Origin: Salimicrobium humidisoli
GTDB lineage: Bacteria; Bacillota; Bacilli; Bacillales; Halobacillaceae
Direction: 5' to 3'
Assembly (NCBI RefSeq): GCF_002295105.1
Contig: NZ_NSGH01000017.1
Location: 1 to 59,562, forward strand
Length of the DNA stretch: 59,562 nt
A program made the translations under genes and the position numbers. Shown here piece after piece: positions 1-7,964 of this stretch (position 1 is its first letter; every line of letters starts with the position of its first letter). A model generated the notes under the pieces. It saw only the letters and a list, made by a program, of their open reading frames with translations, ran no database searches and was not told the origin of the DNA.

Positions 1-640
1 TTTTGTCCTATACTTGTAGACATAGGTAGGGGATCCCCTTTCATGAGTTGATTTGGTCGTTAACTATGAGGATACCCTACCTCTTTTTTTGTCTTCAAGA
101 GCTTTACACAAACTATTGTACGTCATCTTTAGTATTGTTTCTTATGAATATTGCTTGCAAAAAACTACGTTTCTGATTTTTTTGCACCAGTTGTTTTTAC
201 ACGATTCTAGTTTATTAGAGATGGAATACAATGACGAGAGTCTACTGAAGATAGAAGAATTTATTACTAAAAAAAATCAACTTTATTACATTGAAAAGAA
301 AGTAGAAAATCTCCACAAAGAGTATGGGATGATTAGTTTAAATGAAAATCATAAAAAGTACCAAGTGAATTGTTAGATAACCCTTTTCTCGTGTAGAAAG
401 AAAAAGGGGAGGTATCATCATTAAAGAAGAAATGAATATTTGATTTCGCTGTACAAACCTTGCCTGTATATTTTTATAATCATGAATATATAAAGAATAT
501 GAAGGCGTCCAAGCAGTTACTTTTTTATTGCCTACTTGTTGGCAGATTCGGACAACAACCATCACATACGATTCGTCATCATCATAAGAGAAGTGCAACA
601 AACCTTGATGCGTCAACGTTCATCCTTCTTTATCCTACAC
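1..640. other. AT-rich end with no supportable gene
   Basis: This stretch is visibly richer in A and T than the rest of the window. It holds one open frame (53-376) whose last fifty or so codons (from an ATG at 221) look like a charged helical protein, but no ribosome site precedes either start and I recognise no family. It may be the tail of a decayed gene. The segment ends just before a tRNA 3'-end fragment, so it is best read as the right end of an acquired element. Confidence 0.4.
24..90 (+). terminator. Possible terminator with a long loop
   Basis: AGGTAGGG (24-31) is complementary to CCCTACCT (75-82), which is followed by a T-run (84-90). The 43-base loop contains the palindrome GGGGATCCCC. 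It would end a transcript entering from the left edge. Confidence 0.3.
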
Positions 641-685
641 CTCCCTATAAGGGGGGCATGTCTGGCAGGGCAGACAAGAGGTCAG

Positions 686-710
686 CGGTTCGAGCCCGCT
701 ATGCTCCACT
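686..710 (+). other. tRNA 3'-end fragment (T-arm plus acceptor strand), candidate attachment site
   Basis: AGGTC (679-683) is followed by an AGCGG/CCGCT T-stem around TTCGAGC and then ATGCTCCA, the layout of the 3' half of a tRNA, closest to tRNA-Ala. No partner GGAGCAT strand or D-arm lies upstream; the preceding bases only form a TGTCTG/CAGACA hairpin. A terminator follows at once, as after a real tRNA. Integrases that target tRNA 3' ends leave such fragments at the distal end of the inserted element, so the element would lie to the left. Confidence 0.5.
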
Positions 711-714
711 ATGT

Positions 715-740
715 AACCCCTTGCTATGCAAGGGGTTTTT
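715..740 (+). terminator. Rho-independent terminator behind the tRNA fragment
   Basis: A perfect 10-bp stem, AACCCCTTGC / GCAAGGGGTT, with a three-base loop is followed by TTTTTG. Confidence 0.8.
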
Positions 741-824
741 GTTATGGTGAGAAGTTTGGTAACGGCGAAAAGGTTCTCCTCATCTTCTTTTATTAATAAG
801 GCGATAATCAAATAACGGAACCAT

Positions 825-870
825 AAAAATAAGCAGTCTTTCCGATTTGGATTAGGCTGCTTATTTTTGT
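825..870. terminator. Bidirectional terminator-like hairpin
   Basis: AAAAATAAGCAG (825-836) and CTGCTTATTTTT (857-868) form a 12-bp stem with an A-run on one side and a T-run on the other. It separates the tRNA remnant from the WYL-like gene. Confidence 0.7.
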
Positions 871-937
871 TTAATTTGCCCCCTGAGTGGTATAATAAGA
901 ACAAATGTTCCTGTTTTTTGAGAGGGGAGAGATAACT

Positions 938-1159
938 ATGGAGGGAGTTCTTGAAAGAGGTCTTTCTAATAAACAAAAAGTTGAAATAGTCTATATAGAT
1001 AGCGAAGGCAGGATAACCCAGCGGTTTGTTCGTATAACCGTTATAAGGGAAGACACCATTTTTGCGTATTGTTATTGGAGGAAGCAGGTTAGATCATTTA
1101 AACGGAAGAATATTCTTTCAGCGTATCCGGTTCAAGCCCGTTATGCTTCACTTACATGA
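938..1159 (+). CDS. Small WYL-like protein (73 aa)
   Basis: The middle of the protein (VEIVYIDSEGRITQR, then VIREDTIFAYCYWRK and VRSFKRKNILSA) has the beta-strand pattern of short WYL-domain-like proteins seen in Bacillaceae; full WYL proteins bind ligands or nucleic acid and regulate transcription. There is no added HTH or catalytic domain, so the role is unknown. The ATG at 938 is chosen because GAGGGGAG lies just upstream. The last ten codons (PVQARYASLT) are encoded by DNA almost identical to the tRNA 3' fragment at 686, so the C-terminus may have been replaced or extended by recombination. A TATAAT at 891-896 could be its -10. Confidence 0.6.
   Translation: MEGVLERGLSNKQKVEIVYIDSEGRITQRFVRITVIREDTIFAYCYWRKQVRSFKRKNILSAYPVQARYASLT
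1128..1152 (+). repeat. Second copy of the tRNA 3'-end-like repeat
   Basis: This 25-base segment matches 686-710 at 22 positions (CGGTTC, AGCCCG, TATGCT, CACT are kept). Like the first copy it is followed by AACCC and a terminator. Here it is also read as the end of the WYL-like gene. Confidence 0.55.
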
Positions 1160-1161
1160 AC

Positions 1162-1189
1162 CCTTCTCTCGGAACAGGGGAGGTTTTTT
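1162..1189 (+). terminator. Terminator of the WYL-like gene
   Basis: CCTTCTCT and AGGGGAGG pair over 8 bp with two G-U pairs, followed by TTTTTT. Confidence 0.55.
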
Positions 1190-1231
1190 GTTTTCCAAGA
1201 ATTAAAGGCTGTGGTAAGAATAAGGAGCCGG

Positions 1232-1260
1232 TTGACGAAGTATGGGAAGAGGAATATATT
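1232..1260 (+). promoter_or_regulatory. Sigma-A promoter for the gene at 1322
   Basis: TTGACG (1232-1237), 17-base spacer, TATATT (1255-1260). Confidence 0.6.
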
Positions 1261-1321
1261 TAATGTAACTAAAAGGTAGGCTTTTTCGTTGTTCTGTATT
1301 CCATGAACGTGGAGGGATTGG

Positions 1322-1912
1322 ATGAAGAAGATGTTACTCCTGCTGGTCTTTTTCGTATTCTCAGTCGGTGCTGCCGGCCATTATTCGCTGTTCGCAAGCA
1401 TTATCGGCAAAGGATTTCTGCAGTTTATTCTGCCTGCGGGCTTCGTGCTTTGGGTGAACAGAAAAGAGTACTGGTTCCACTACCTTATAAGGAAACTGGA
1501 CCATTTTAACCGGAACACACTGCTCGTCCTTTTCCTGTTCTTTGGTACAGGTGTCCTGTTTGATTATGTATGGCTTCAGGAGTTTTCCATCCTGATTACG
1601 ATGCCTGTATCCCTGCTTGTGTTCGGGACGGCTCTCTGTCTCTTCCGCATGTTCTTTGAGAAAGGATTCCGGCGTTTTCACCGCCTCACGTTCGCAAGGA
1701 CTTCCGTCTACCTTATCGTCCATATGACGATATGGGGGCTTTACACGATGGGGCTGGACGAGTACGGAGTGCCGGCGGAATTCTCCGTATATGCGAGGGT
1801 TGTGCAGGTGCTTGGCGGACTGATGCTTGTCCTCGTTTTTTTCCGTTGGGGAAAAAAGGATCACGAGGTGGATCCTCCGACCGTGGAAGGTATGGTAAGG
1901 AAATTGTATTAA
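1322..1912 (+). CDS. Unknown integral membrane protein (196 aa)
   Basis: I do not recognise the family. The protein begins with a hydrophobic helix after KK, so either a signal anchor or the first membrane span, and shows about five or six hydrophobic stretches (near residues 3-22, 28-43, 60-82, 85-105, 125-142, 160-176), ending in a short charged cytosolic-type tail (KKDHEVDPP). GGAGGG sits just before the ATG. It is a single-gene unit between its own promoter and a shared terminator, convergent with the RDD gene. No catalytic motif is visible. Confidence 0.65.
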   Translation: MKKMLLLLVFFVFSVGAAGHYSLFASIIGKGFLQFILPAGFVLWVNRKEYWFHYLIRKLDHFNRNTLLVLFLFFGTGVLFDYVWLQEFSILITMPVSLLVFGTALCLFRMFFEKGFRRFHRLTFARTSVYLIVHMTIWGLYTMGLDEYGVPAEFSVYARVVQVLGGLMLVLVFFRWGKKDHEVDPPTVEGMVRKLY

Positions 1913-1918
1913 TAAAGG

Positions 1919-1945
1919 AAGCACCTGAAGACTCAGGTGCTTTCC
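1919..1945. terminator. Shared bidirectional terminator
   Basis: AAGCACCTGA / TCAGGTGCTT form a perfect 10-bp stem between convergent genes. It overlaps the stop codon of the RDD gene. Confidence 0.75.
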
Positions 1946-2328
1946 GTCGTTACAATCGTTCCTGCGAACCGGTCCTGGGCAAGGCTCCGGCCCTCGTCTT
2001 TTGAGAAGTTCTTTCTGTCTCTCATGTATGAAATGCTGCTTGCGAACTCCCGGTGAGCTATACGTTTAAGAATTTGACCGGAAGTGAGAGGAGCGCCGTC
2101 TTCACTTTCCAGTCTCAGTCCCATCAGTTTATAGCCGATCGTCTGCCCGCTGTACTTCAATTGTCCGTACTCCATCCCCCAGGTGAGAAGAGTCGGGGAA
2201 ACGAGTGTAAGGAAAGCTTCGTTTTTCACTTTTTTTCTGAGAAGATTCTCTGCTGCAGCATTGATGATACCGGAGAACGCAATGTCGATAAGCACGGCGC
2301 AGGTACGTTTTTTCGTGACGGGTTTCAT
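1933..2328 (-). CDS. RDD family membrane protein
   Basis: The pattern KRTCAVLIDIAFSGI near the N-terminus followed by SGQTIGYKLMGLRL and PLTSGQILKR matches RDD proteins, small membrane proteins named for conserved Arg-Asp-Asp. Their function is mostly unknown; some halophile members act as Na+/H+ antiporters. Here the usual second membrane helix is short and the C-terminus is a charged extension. GGAGG at 2336-2340 is 7 bases from the ATG at 2328 but only one base from the ATG at 2334, so the shorter start is preferred. Monocistronic. Confidence 0.75.
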   Translation of the reverse strand: MKPVTKKRTCAVLIDIAFSGIINAAAENLLRKKVKNEAFLTLVSPTLLTWGMEYGQLKYSGQTIGYKLMGLRLESEDGAPLTSGQILKRIAHREFASSISYMRDRKNFSKDEGRSLAQDRFAGTIVTTEST

Positions 2329-2461
2329 TTTCATACCTCCTTTTTTATTATCTGTACGCAGGGCTTACATAGTAAGTTTCATTTCTGCAGTAAATTATCC
2401 TTTTCAAAGCATAATAGAAAGAAGTTAAGGGTAACAGGGACTAAGGAAGGAGTTGAGTACG

Positions 2462-2926
2462 ATGGAAGATATGAACAGAGGAATCATTACGGCTCTCGGT
2501 TCCATAGGTCTTGCACAGGCAGCAAAGATATGGACGTATTACAGACAGACCGGGGAATGGGACGTGAAACAGCTGGCAGCGACCGGAGGAATGCCTAGTT
2601 CGCACTCGGCAGGAGTGGCTTCTATAGCTTCCTACATAGCTGCCAATAAAGGTTCACGGCACACAGAAACGGCTCTGGCCGTCGTTTTTGGGGTCATCGT
2701 TATGTATGACGCCCAGGGCATACGCCGTCACACCGGTGAAATCGCCAAACTCGTGAATGAGCTGGAAGACAGTTTCTCTAAAATTTCCAAGGATTTCCCG
2801 AGTCTTGAATTCGTGGAAAGAGAGAAGGAACTGAAAGAACTTCTCGGTCATCAGCCCCTGGAAGTGCTGGGCGGTGCTATATTGGGCGGTATCCTCGGCG
2901 TGTGGTCCGCCAAAATTGAGCATTAA
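2462..2926 (+). CDS. Divergent PAP2 family protein (YuiD-like)
   Basis: The motif GGMPSSHSAGVAS (about residue 40) and the later YDAQGIRRHTGE and LKELLGHQPLEV are hallmarks of the DUF212/divergent PAP2 family, whose B. subtilis member is YuiD. The His and Ser of the SSHS motif correspond to the acid phosphatase/vanadium haloperoxidase core, but the substrate is not established; plants use a relative in membrane and light responses. About 154 aa, normal for the family, with membrane helices at both ends. AAGGAAGGAG is better spaced for the ATG at 2462 than for the TTG at 2453. Confidence 0.85.
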   Translation: MEDMNRGIITALGSIGLAQAAKIWTYYRQTGEWDVKQLAATGGMPSSHSAGVASIASYIAANKGSRHTETALAVVFGVIVMYDAQGIRRHTGEIAKLVNELEDSFSKISKDFPSLEFVEREKELKELLGHQPLEVLGGAILGGILGVWSAKIEH

Positions 2927-2931
2927 TGCGT

Positions 2932-2982
2932 AAAAAGCAGGAAGAAGAACGTATATCCCGGTTCTTCTTCCTGCTTTTTTTT
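2932..2982. terminator. Strong bidirectional terminator
   Basis: AAAAAGCAGGAAGAAGAAC (2932-2950) pairs with GTTCTTCTTCCTGCTTTTT (2961-2979), a stem of 19 bp, between the YuiD-like gene and the convergent AEC gene. Confidence 0.85.
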
Positions 2983-3907
2983 ATCCCCAGATAATCCGGG
3001 ACACATAAATAACGAACGTGACCGTCACCGCTGAACAGAGAGTGGACAAAAGGACGATCTGGGCCGCGAACTCGGGATAATTCTCGTATTCCTGGGCGAT
3101 GACGGCACTGTTGACGGCGGTAGGCATGGCGGAAGCGATGAAAAGCGCCTGGGCTGTCACGCCATGAAGCCCGAATACGTAAATCATACCAAGAGCAAGG
3201 AGCGGTCCTGCGAGAAGACGCAGGAACAGACTCGGATAGACGGAAGAAAAATTTGTGGTCCACTTAATTTTTGCCACCTGAGCCCCGAGCATGACGAGAG
3301 CGATCGCTATCATCGCATCGGCTATGTAGGTGGATGGTACCCAGAGAAAGGAAGGTACGGCGATGTTTCCGGCGTTCAGAAGAATGCCTGCAAGAAGAGC
3401 ATAAAGGACGGGCATTTTGAAATATCCGGCCATCGCTCTCCATTTCCCGATGTGAATGGACTGCAGAGCGAAGATGCCGTAGGAAAAGGTAATCACGTTC
3501 TGCATCGTCAGAACGACGACCTGAATCGACATGGCGAATGGATCCCCTTTAAAAACGAGGTCATTCACCGGTACGCCGTAATTGCCGGAATTGAAAAAGA
3601 TGACGCTGTTGGACACTGTCGTCGCCCTCGCTCCGTCCATCCCCTGCAGTCGGGTGAATACTCTTGTAATGATAAAAAGTAATAATACGTACAGGCCGAT
3701 GAAGCCGATGATACCGAGGAATTTCCCCGGGGCGAATTCCGTTTCATACAGTTTTACGAATATGAAACCCGGAACGAGAAAGTATATATTCAATTTTGCC
3801 AACGTGTTCAAATCCAGATCGAATTTTTTCTCGAGGATGAAACCGATACCCATGATAATGAAGACAGGAAGGAGAATGTCCAGAAGAATCGTCAGCAGTT
3901 CTGCCAT
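2981..3907 (-). CDS. AEC family (auxin efflux carrier-like) transporter
   Basis: A 308-residue membrane protein with about ten spans. LLPVFIIMGIGFILEKK at the N-terminus, the central NSVIFFNSGNYGVPV and the C-terminal ASAMPTAVNSAVIAQ are typical of bacterial AEC carriers, which move malonate, malate or other small organic acids. Start supported by AAGGAGGGG five bases before the ATG. It is the second gene of a two-gene unit, 12 bases behind an alpha/beta hydrolase, so it may export or import a product of that hydrolase. The substrate cannot be told from sequence. Confidence 0.9.
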   Translation of the reverse strand: MAELLTILLDILLPVFIIMGIGFILEKKFDLDLNTLAKLNIYFLVPGFIFVKLYETEFAPGKFLGIIGFIGLYVLLLFIITRVFTRLQGMDGARATTVSNSVIFFNSGNYGVPVNDLVFKGDPFAMSIQVVVLTMQNVITFSYGIFALQSIHIGKWRAMAGYFKMPVLYALLAGILLNAGNIAVPSFLWVPSTYIADAMIAIALVMLGAQVAKIKWTTNFSSVYPSLFLRLLAGPLLALGMIYVFGLHGVTAQALFIASAMPTAVNSAVIAQEYENYPEFAAQIVLLSTLCSAVTVTFVIYVSRIIWG

Positions 3908-3919
3908 AGAATCCCCTCC

Positions 3920-4720
3920 TTACAGATGTTTCAGCAGTAATTCCATTTCTTCCTTCACTTTCTTCCAGGCTCTCGTGGAGGGGTCCGTAAACATAAAGTG
4001 TTCCGTATCCGTAAGCCTGATATATTTAACAGGATCCCCGATGTTTTCCGCCCATTCGTGATAGTCATCACTCATACCGACGGGAACATTCACATCGAGG
4101 GATCCGTGGAAGAGAATATGCGCCGTGGAAAGAGGAAGGAGCTCTTTCGGAGAGCCTTCCCGGTAGCGCTCCGGTACTTCCAGAGGACTTCCGCCCATCA
4201 GTTCAGCCGTCGGGTTGTCCGCAGGCTTCGCGAGTTCCTGGTCGCGGAAAGCGTGGATCATATGCATCGTGGACAGATCGCTGATGCCGGCAAGGCTGAC
4301 GGCCGCTCCCGGCGCGAGAAAATTTTCTTTAAAAAGTTCGCTCGTATCGGGAAGTCTGTGACGGCCTGCGAGCCAGAGAGCGAAATGACCGCCGGCTGAA
4401 TGACCGAGTGTGACGACGCGATCCAGATCCAGACGGTATTCGTGTTCAATGTGAATCAGATGGTCCATGGCGTCCGCCACGTCCCGGAAACTCCCGGGCC
4501 ATCCTCCGCCATTTTGACCGATTCTGTTGTACTCGATATTCCACGTTGCCCAGCCGGCAGCGGTCAGGTCCATCGCTATTTCCCGCGTGAGGTCGAGATC
4601 GAAATCAGTCTTCCAGAATCCCCCGTGTATAATGACGACCACCGGGTGAGGGGCGGGCGTTTCCGGAAGCATGAGCTCCCCGTACTGGTATATATCTTCT
4701 CCATAGTAAATTCTTTGCAT
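3920..4720 (-). CDS. Alpha/beta hydrolase (esterase/arylformamidase-like)
   Basis: 266 residues with the oxyanion motif HGGFW (about 33), the nucleophile elbow GHSAGGH (about 107), a likely acid in HGSLDVNVP and a late histidine in TEHFMF. The HGGFW box and overall layout are like BD-FAE/kynurenine formamidase-type esterases. No signal peptide, so cytosolic. It leads a two-gene unit with the AEC carrier. The physiological ester or amide is unknown; kynurenine formamidase proper is possible but no kynureninase or tryptophan dioxygenase gene is nearby. Confidence 0.85.
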   Translation of the reverse strand: MQRIYYGEDIYQYGELMLPETPAPHPVVVIIHGGFWKTDFDLDLTREIAMDLTAAGWATWNIEYNRIGQNGGGWPGSFRDVADAMDHLIHIEHEYRLDLDRVVTLGHSAGGHFALWLAGRHRLPDTSELFKENFLAPGAAVSLAGISDLSTMHMIHAFRDQELAKPADNPTAELMGGSPLEVPERYREGSPKELLPLSTAHILFHGSLDVNVPVGMSDDYHEWAENIGDPVKYIRLTDTEHFMFTDPSTRAWKKVKEEMELLLKHL

Positions 4721-4841
4721 ATTTTTTCACCTCTCTTTAGGAATATTACACTTATTCAGTCGTTTAGAAAACTCATCCGACAGAGAAACTTGCAACTCTT
4801 TTCCCGGTTCGGGTGCGAACAATTATAACCGTACGGGACAC

Positions 4842-4865
4842 CCCGGCGAAAAAGCCGGGCTTTTC
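4842..4865 (+). terminator. Orphan terminator-like hairpin
   Basis: CCCGGC/GCCGGG with a GAAAAA loop and a following CTTTT. No gene on the plus strand ends nearby, so it may protect the AI-2E gene from readthrough or be part of a leader. Confidence 0.5.
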
Positions 4866-4917
4866 CGGTTTAACGAAATACAATTTAGTGAAAATTTAAG
4901 AGGAAGGAGTGAGACGT

Positions 4918-5997
4918 ATGTGGTGGAAACACCCTTATTTCAAATACATTACGGCTTTTATTTTATTGTTGATCACTATTTATTTTATGCAGCTTTTAAA
5001 CATATTCAGTCCGTTTCTTACATTATTCCAGACGCTGTTTTATCCGATACTGATCGCCGGGTTTCTGTTCTATCTTACCAGACCGGTGGTGGAATGGCTG
5101 TCGAGGAAATTATCGATACCGCTTCTCGCCTCCATTCTTATTCTGTTCGCAGCAGTCGGAGGATTGATTGCAGCCGGTGTTAGTCTGCTTGCATCCACTA
5201 TTGAGGAACAGGCGAAGAACATCTCGAAGCTGCCGGATCAGCTGAGTAAAACTGCGGAAGAAGCAAGGCAGGGCCTCGAAGGTAAAGACATGGGGATGCT
5301 CTCGACGAACTCCCTGAAACAGCAGGTCAGCAAATACGCCAGCAGCCTTGGACAGGATATAGGTGAACATTTTGCCGAAACGTTTTCAACAGTAGCAGGA
5401 GCAGCGACTGTGATTATCATTATTCCTTTTGTACTGTTTTTCTTTCTGAAAGACGGAAGGAAACTGGTTCCTTTTCTTACCAGTCCTTTTTCCGGGGAAA
5501 AGAGGGAAGAAGCGACCAGACTGTTCCGGAGACTCGACGAGACCGTGGCTGCGTATATTATCGGTCAGGCGACCGTCGCCTTCGTGGACGGGGTGCTTAT
5601 GTATATCAGTTACCTGATCATCGGGCTTGATTACGCTCTCATTCTCGGTTTGTTCGTGGTGGTGACGGCCATCATACCGTTCTTCGGACCGATACTGGGT
5701 GTAATACCGGCGATTGTTGTGGCACTGACCCAGGCTCCGATAATGGTCATTTACGTACTTGTGGCACTGATAGTTGTGCAGCAGCTGGAAGGGAACATCG
5801 TTGCCCCGGTGGTTCTCGGAGAACGTCTGCACATTCACCCGCTGACGATTATTTTTCTGCTTATCGTAGCCGCTCCGCTCGGAGGATTTATAGGAATGGT
5901 TATCGCTGTACCGCTCTATTCCGTGATTAAAGTGCTGCTTTATAACTTCTACAGATACTTCCAGATGTATCAGGAATCGAAAAAACGATCCGTCTGA
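4918..5997 (+). CDS. AI-2E (UPF0118) family transporter
   Basis: 359 residues. Two N-terminal spans, a soluble segment (about 75-140), then five or six spans with VIIIIPFVLFFFLKDG, FFGPILGVIPAIVVAL and the C-terminal PLGGFIGMVIAVPLYSV, all typical of AI-2E family proteins. The family is named for autoinducer-2 export, but members differ, and one from a Halobacillus was reported to be a Na+(Li+)/H+ antiporter, which fits the probable halophile here. The ATG at 4918 is used because AAGGAG is eight bases away; the in-frame GTG at 4909 overlaps that site. It lies 17 bases before the flavin oxidoreductase gene and so may start the pxp operon. Confidence 0.88.
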   Translation: MWWKHPYFKYITAFILLLITIYFMQLLNIFSPFLTLFQTLFYPILIAGFLFYLTRPVVEWLSRKLSIPLLASILILFAAVGGLIAAGVSLLASTIEEQAKNISKLPDQLSKTAEEARQGLEGKDMGMLSTNSLKQQVSKYASSLGQDIGEHFAETFSTVAGAATVIIIIPFVLFFFLKDGRKLVPFLTSPFSGEKREEATRLFRRLDETVAAYIIGQATVAFVDGVLMYISYLIIGLDYALILGLFVVVTAIIPFFGPILGVIPAIVVALTQAPIMVIYVLVALIVVQQLEGNIVAPVVLGERLHIHPLTIIFLLIVAAPLGGFIGMVIAVPLYSVIKVLLYNFYRYFQMYQESKKRSV

Positions 5998-6014
5998 ACG
6001 AAGGAGAGGAAGGT

Positions 6015-7238
6015 ATGATCCACTATTTACAGGAGCCTCTGCTTCTTGAGAACAGAGGAGTCACCATCAGAAACCGTTTCATGAAGTCGGCTATGAGTGA
6101 AGGCATGGCTTCCCGGTCGAACGCCCCTACGGAAGATCTTATAAGACTGTATGAACGCTGGTCCGAAGGGGGCGCCGGCCTAATAGTATCTGGAAACGTA
6201 ATGGTTACGCGCGATGCGCTCGGGGAACCGGGTAATGTAGTGCTGGAAGATGCGGGGAGTATGGACACGTTCCGTCGCTGGGCAAAAGCCGGAAAAAAAG
6301 AAGGGAACGAGTTCTGGATGCAGCTCAATCATCCCGGAAAACAGGTAGTGAGAGGTCTTGTGAAAGAAGGGCAGGCTCCATCTTCCCTCCCTTTCCCTAA
6401 AGGCTTCCAGAAGTTTTTCGCTCCGCCACGGGCACTGACTAAAGCAGGGATTGAAGAAATTATCCATCGTTTTAAAAGAACAGCAGCTCTGGCGAAAGAG
6501 GCGGGATTTACCGGAGTACAGATTCATGCCGCTCACGGTTATCTCATCAGTCAGTTCCTCTCGCCGAGACATAATATCAGGGAGGACGAATGGGGAGGAT
6601 CCATCGAGAACCGCTCCCGTTTCTTAAAAGAGATTTATCGCGCCGTGCGGGCGGAAGTCGGAGAAGATTACCCGATCGGAGTGAAAATAAACAGTGCCGA
6701 CTTCATGCAGGCCGGATTTACAGAAGAGGAGTCGGTCTACGTCATCCGTACTCTCGAAGGCCTGGGCGTAGACCTCGTCGAAATTTCAGGTGGCACATAT
6801 GAGAAGGCTGTCATGACCGGCAAACAGTCGGTAAAATCGAAACGTGAAGCCTACTTTCTGGAATATGCCGATGCTTTACAGAATCAGACCCATCTTCCGG
6901 TAGCAGTGACCGGCGGCTTTCGTACGAAGGAGGGAATGATCGGAGCAGTTCGTTCGGGCTCTGCCGATATGATCGGTCTGGCCCGTCCCCTTGCGGTCGA
7001 TCCGGACATCCCGCGTAAAATGTTACACGGGGAGATGGAGGACATTGTGATCCCCTCCATTAAGACCGGCATTCCTCCGGTAGACAAAGCCGGGATGATG
7101 GAAGTGATGTGGTACAGCCAGCAGCTGCACAGGATGGGGAAAGGAAAAGCGACAAAGCCGCGCTTCTCCGCTAAACTGTCCATGCTTCTTGCGCTCTGGG
7201 AAAACGGCACGGGAGTATTTCAAAAACGGAGAGCATGA
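6015..7238 (+). CDS. NADH:flavin oxidoreductase (Old Yellow Enzyme family)
   Basis: 407-residue TIM-barrel flavoprotein. NRFMKSAMSEGMA at the start, the catalytic-site QIHAAHGYLISQFLSP, WGGSIENRSRF and VGVKINSADF, and the FMN phosphate loop VTGGFRT...GLARPLAVDP are characteristic. Such enzymes reduce activated alkenes or demethylate amines using NAD(P)H. Typical family members of 360-400 residues lack the C-terminal Fe-S domain, as here. It sits 24 bases ahead of pxpB and reads with it, which suggests a role linked to oxoproline or another cyclic amide, but that is only inferred from position. A second family member is at 52312. Confidence 0.9.
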   Translation: MIHYLQEPLLLENRGVTIRNRFMKSAMSEGMASRSNAPTEDLIRLYERWSEGGAGLIVSGNVMVTRDALGEPGNVVLEDAGSMDTFRRWAKAGKKEGNEFWMQLNHPGKQVVRGLVKEGQAPSSLPFPKGFQKFFAPPRALTKAGIEEIIHRFKRTAALAKEAGFTGVQIHAAHGYLISQFLSPRHNIREDEWGGSIENRSRFLKEIYRAVRAEVGEDYPIGVKINSADFMQAGFTEEESVYVIRTLEGLGVDLVEISGGTYEKAVMTGKQSVKSKREAYFLEYADALQNQTHLPVAVTGGFRTKEGMIGAVRSGSADMIGLARPLAVDPDIPRKMLHGEMEDIVIPSIKTGIPPVDKAGMMEVMWYSQQLHRMGKGKATKPRFSAKLSMLLALWENGTGVFQKRRA

Positions 7239-7262
7239 TTGGGAAGGGAGAGGAATCTCACG

Positions 7263-7964
7263 ATGAAACATACGATTGAACCGCTTGGAGACCAGTCCCT
7301 GTTCATTAATTTAGGAGATGAAATCGATCCTGAGACGCATGAGTCGGTGCAGGCAGTCGCGGCCCGGCTGGAGAAAGAAAAGTGGTCATGGCTATTTGAA
7401 ATTGTACCTTCTTATACCGGACTGGCCGTCTACTATGATGCTCCGGCATTTTACCCTGAGCATTCTTCCCCTTATGAACAGGTGGCGGAGATGCTGAAGA
7501 AGGTCGTGGAGACGACGGAGCCGCGGGAAGGGAGCGGACACCGCACCGTGGAGATCCCTGTCTGTTACGGAGGGGAATTCGGTCCGGACCTTTCTGTGGT
7601 AGCCGGAGAGAATGGACTGACGGAAGAGGAAGTCATAAAACGTCACTCCGACAACGAGTATCTGGTATACATGCTTGGATTCGCTCCCGGGTTTCCTTTT
7701 CTCGGAGGGATGGACGAGCGGATTGCAACCTCCCGTAAAGATTCTCCGAGAACAAGCTTGCCGGCGGGTTCGGTCGGGATAGCCGGTTCGCAGACCGGAG
7801 TGTACCCGGTAGTGTCTCCCGGAGGATGGCAGCTTATCGGCAGAACCCCTATTAAGCTGTTCAGTCCGGATGAAGACCCTCCCTCCTACGTTCAACCGGG
7901 GGACCGGGTGAAATTTTACCCTGTTTCTTCTGAAGAATATAACCGTCTGGAGGGAGAAGAATGA
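7263..7964 (+). CDS. pxpB: 5-oxoprolinase subunit PxpB (KipI-like)
   Basis: 233 residues with the allophanate hydrolase subunit 1 signature: EYLVYMLGFAPGFPFLGGM, then TSLPAGSVGIAGSQTGVYP and SPGGWQLIGRTP. PxpA, PxpB and PxpC together hydrolyse 5-oxoproline (pyroglutamate) to glutamate at the cost of ATP; in B. subtilis the PxpB protein (KipI) was first described as an inhibitor of sporulation kinase KinA. The ATG at 7263 follows GGGAGAGG; the upstream in-frame TTG at 7239 has no good site. It overlaps pxpC by four bases, indicating translational coupling. Confidence 0.93.
   Translation: MKHTIEPLGDQSLFINLGDEIDPETHESVQAVAARLEKEKWSWLFEIVPSYTGLAVYYDAPAFYPEHSSPYEQVAEMLKKVVETTEPREGSGHRTVEIPVCYGGEFGPDLSVVAGENGLTEEEVIKRHSDNEYLVYMLGFAPGFPFLGGMDERIATSRKDSPRTSLPAGSVGIAGSQTGVYPVVSPGGWQLIGRTPIKLFSPDEDPPSYVQPGDRVKFYPVSSEEYNRLEGEE

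Noticed and set aside
635-976. Minus-strand frame containing SGLEPLTSCLPCQ
   Set aside because: This peptide is a known artefact of translating the antisense of a tRNA 3' end; the frame also crosses two terminators.
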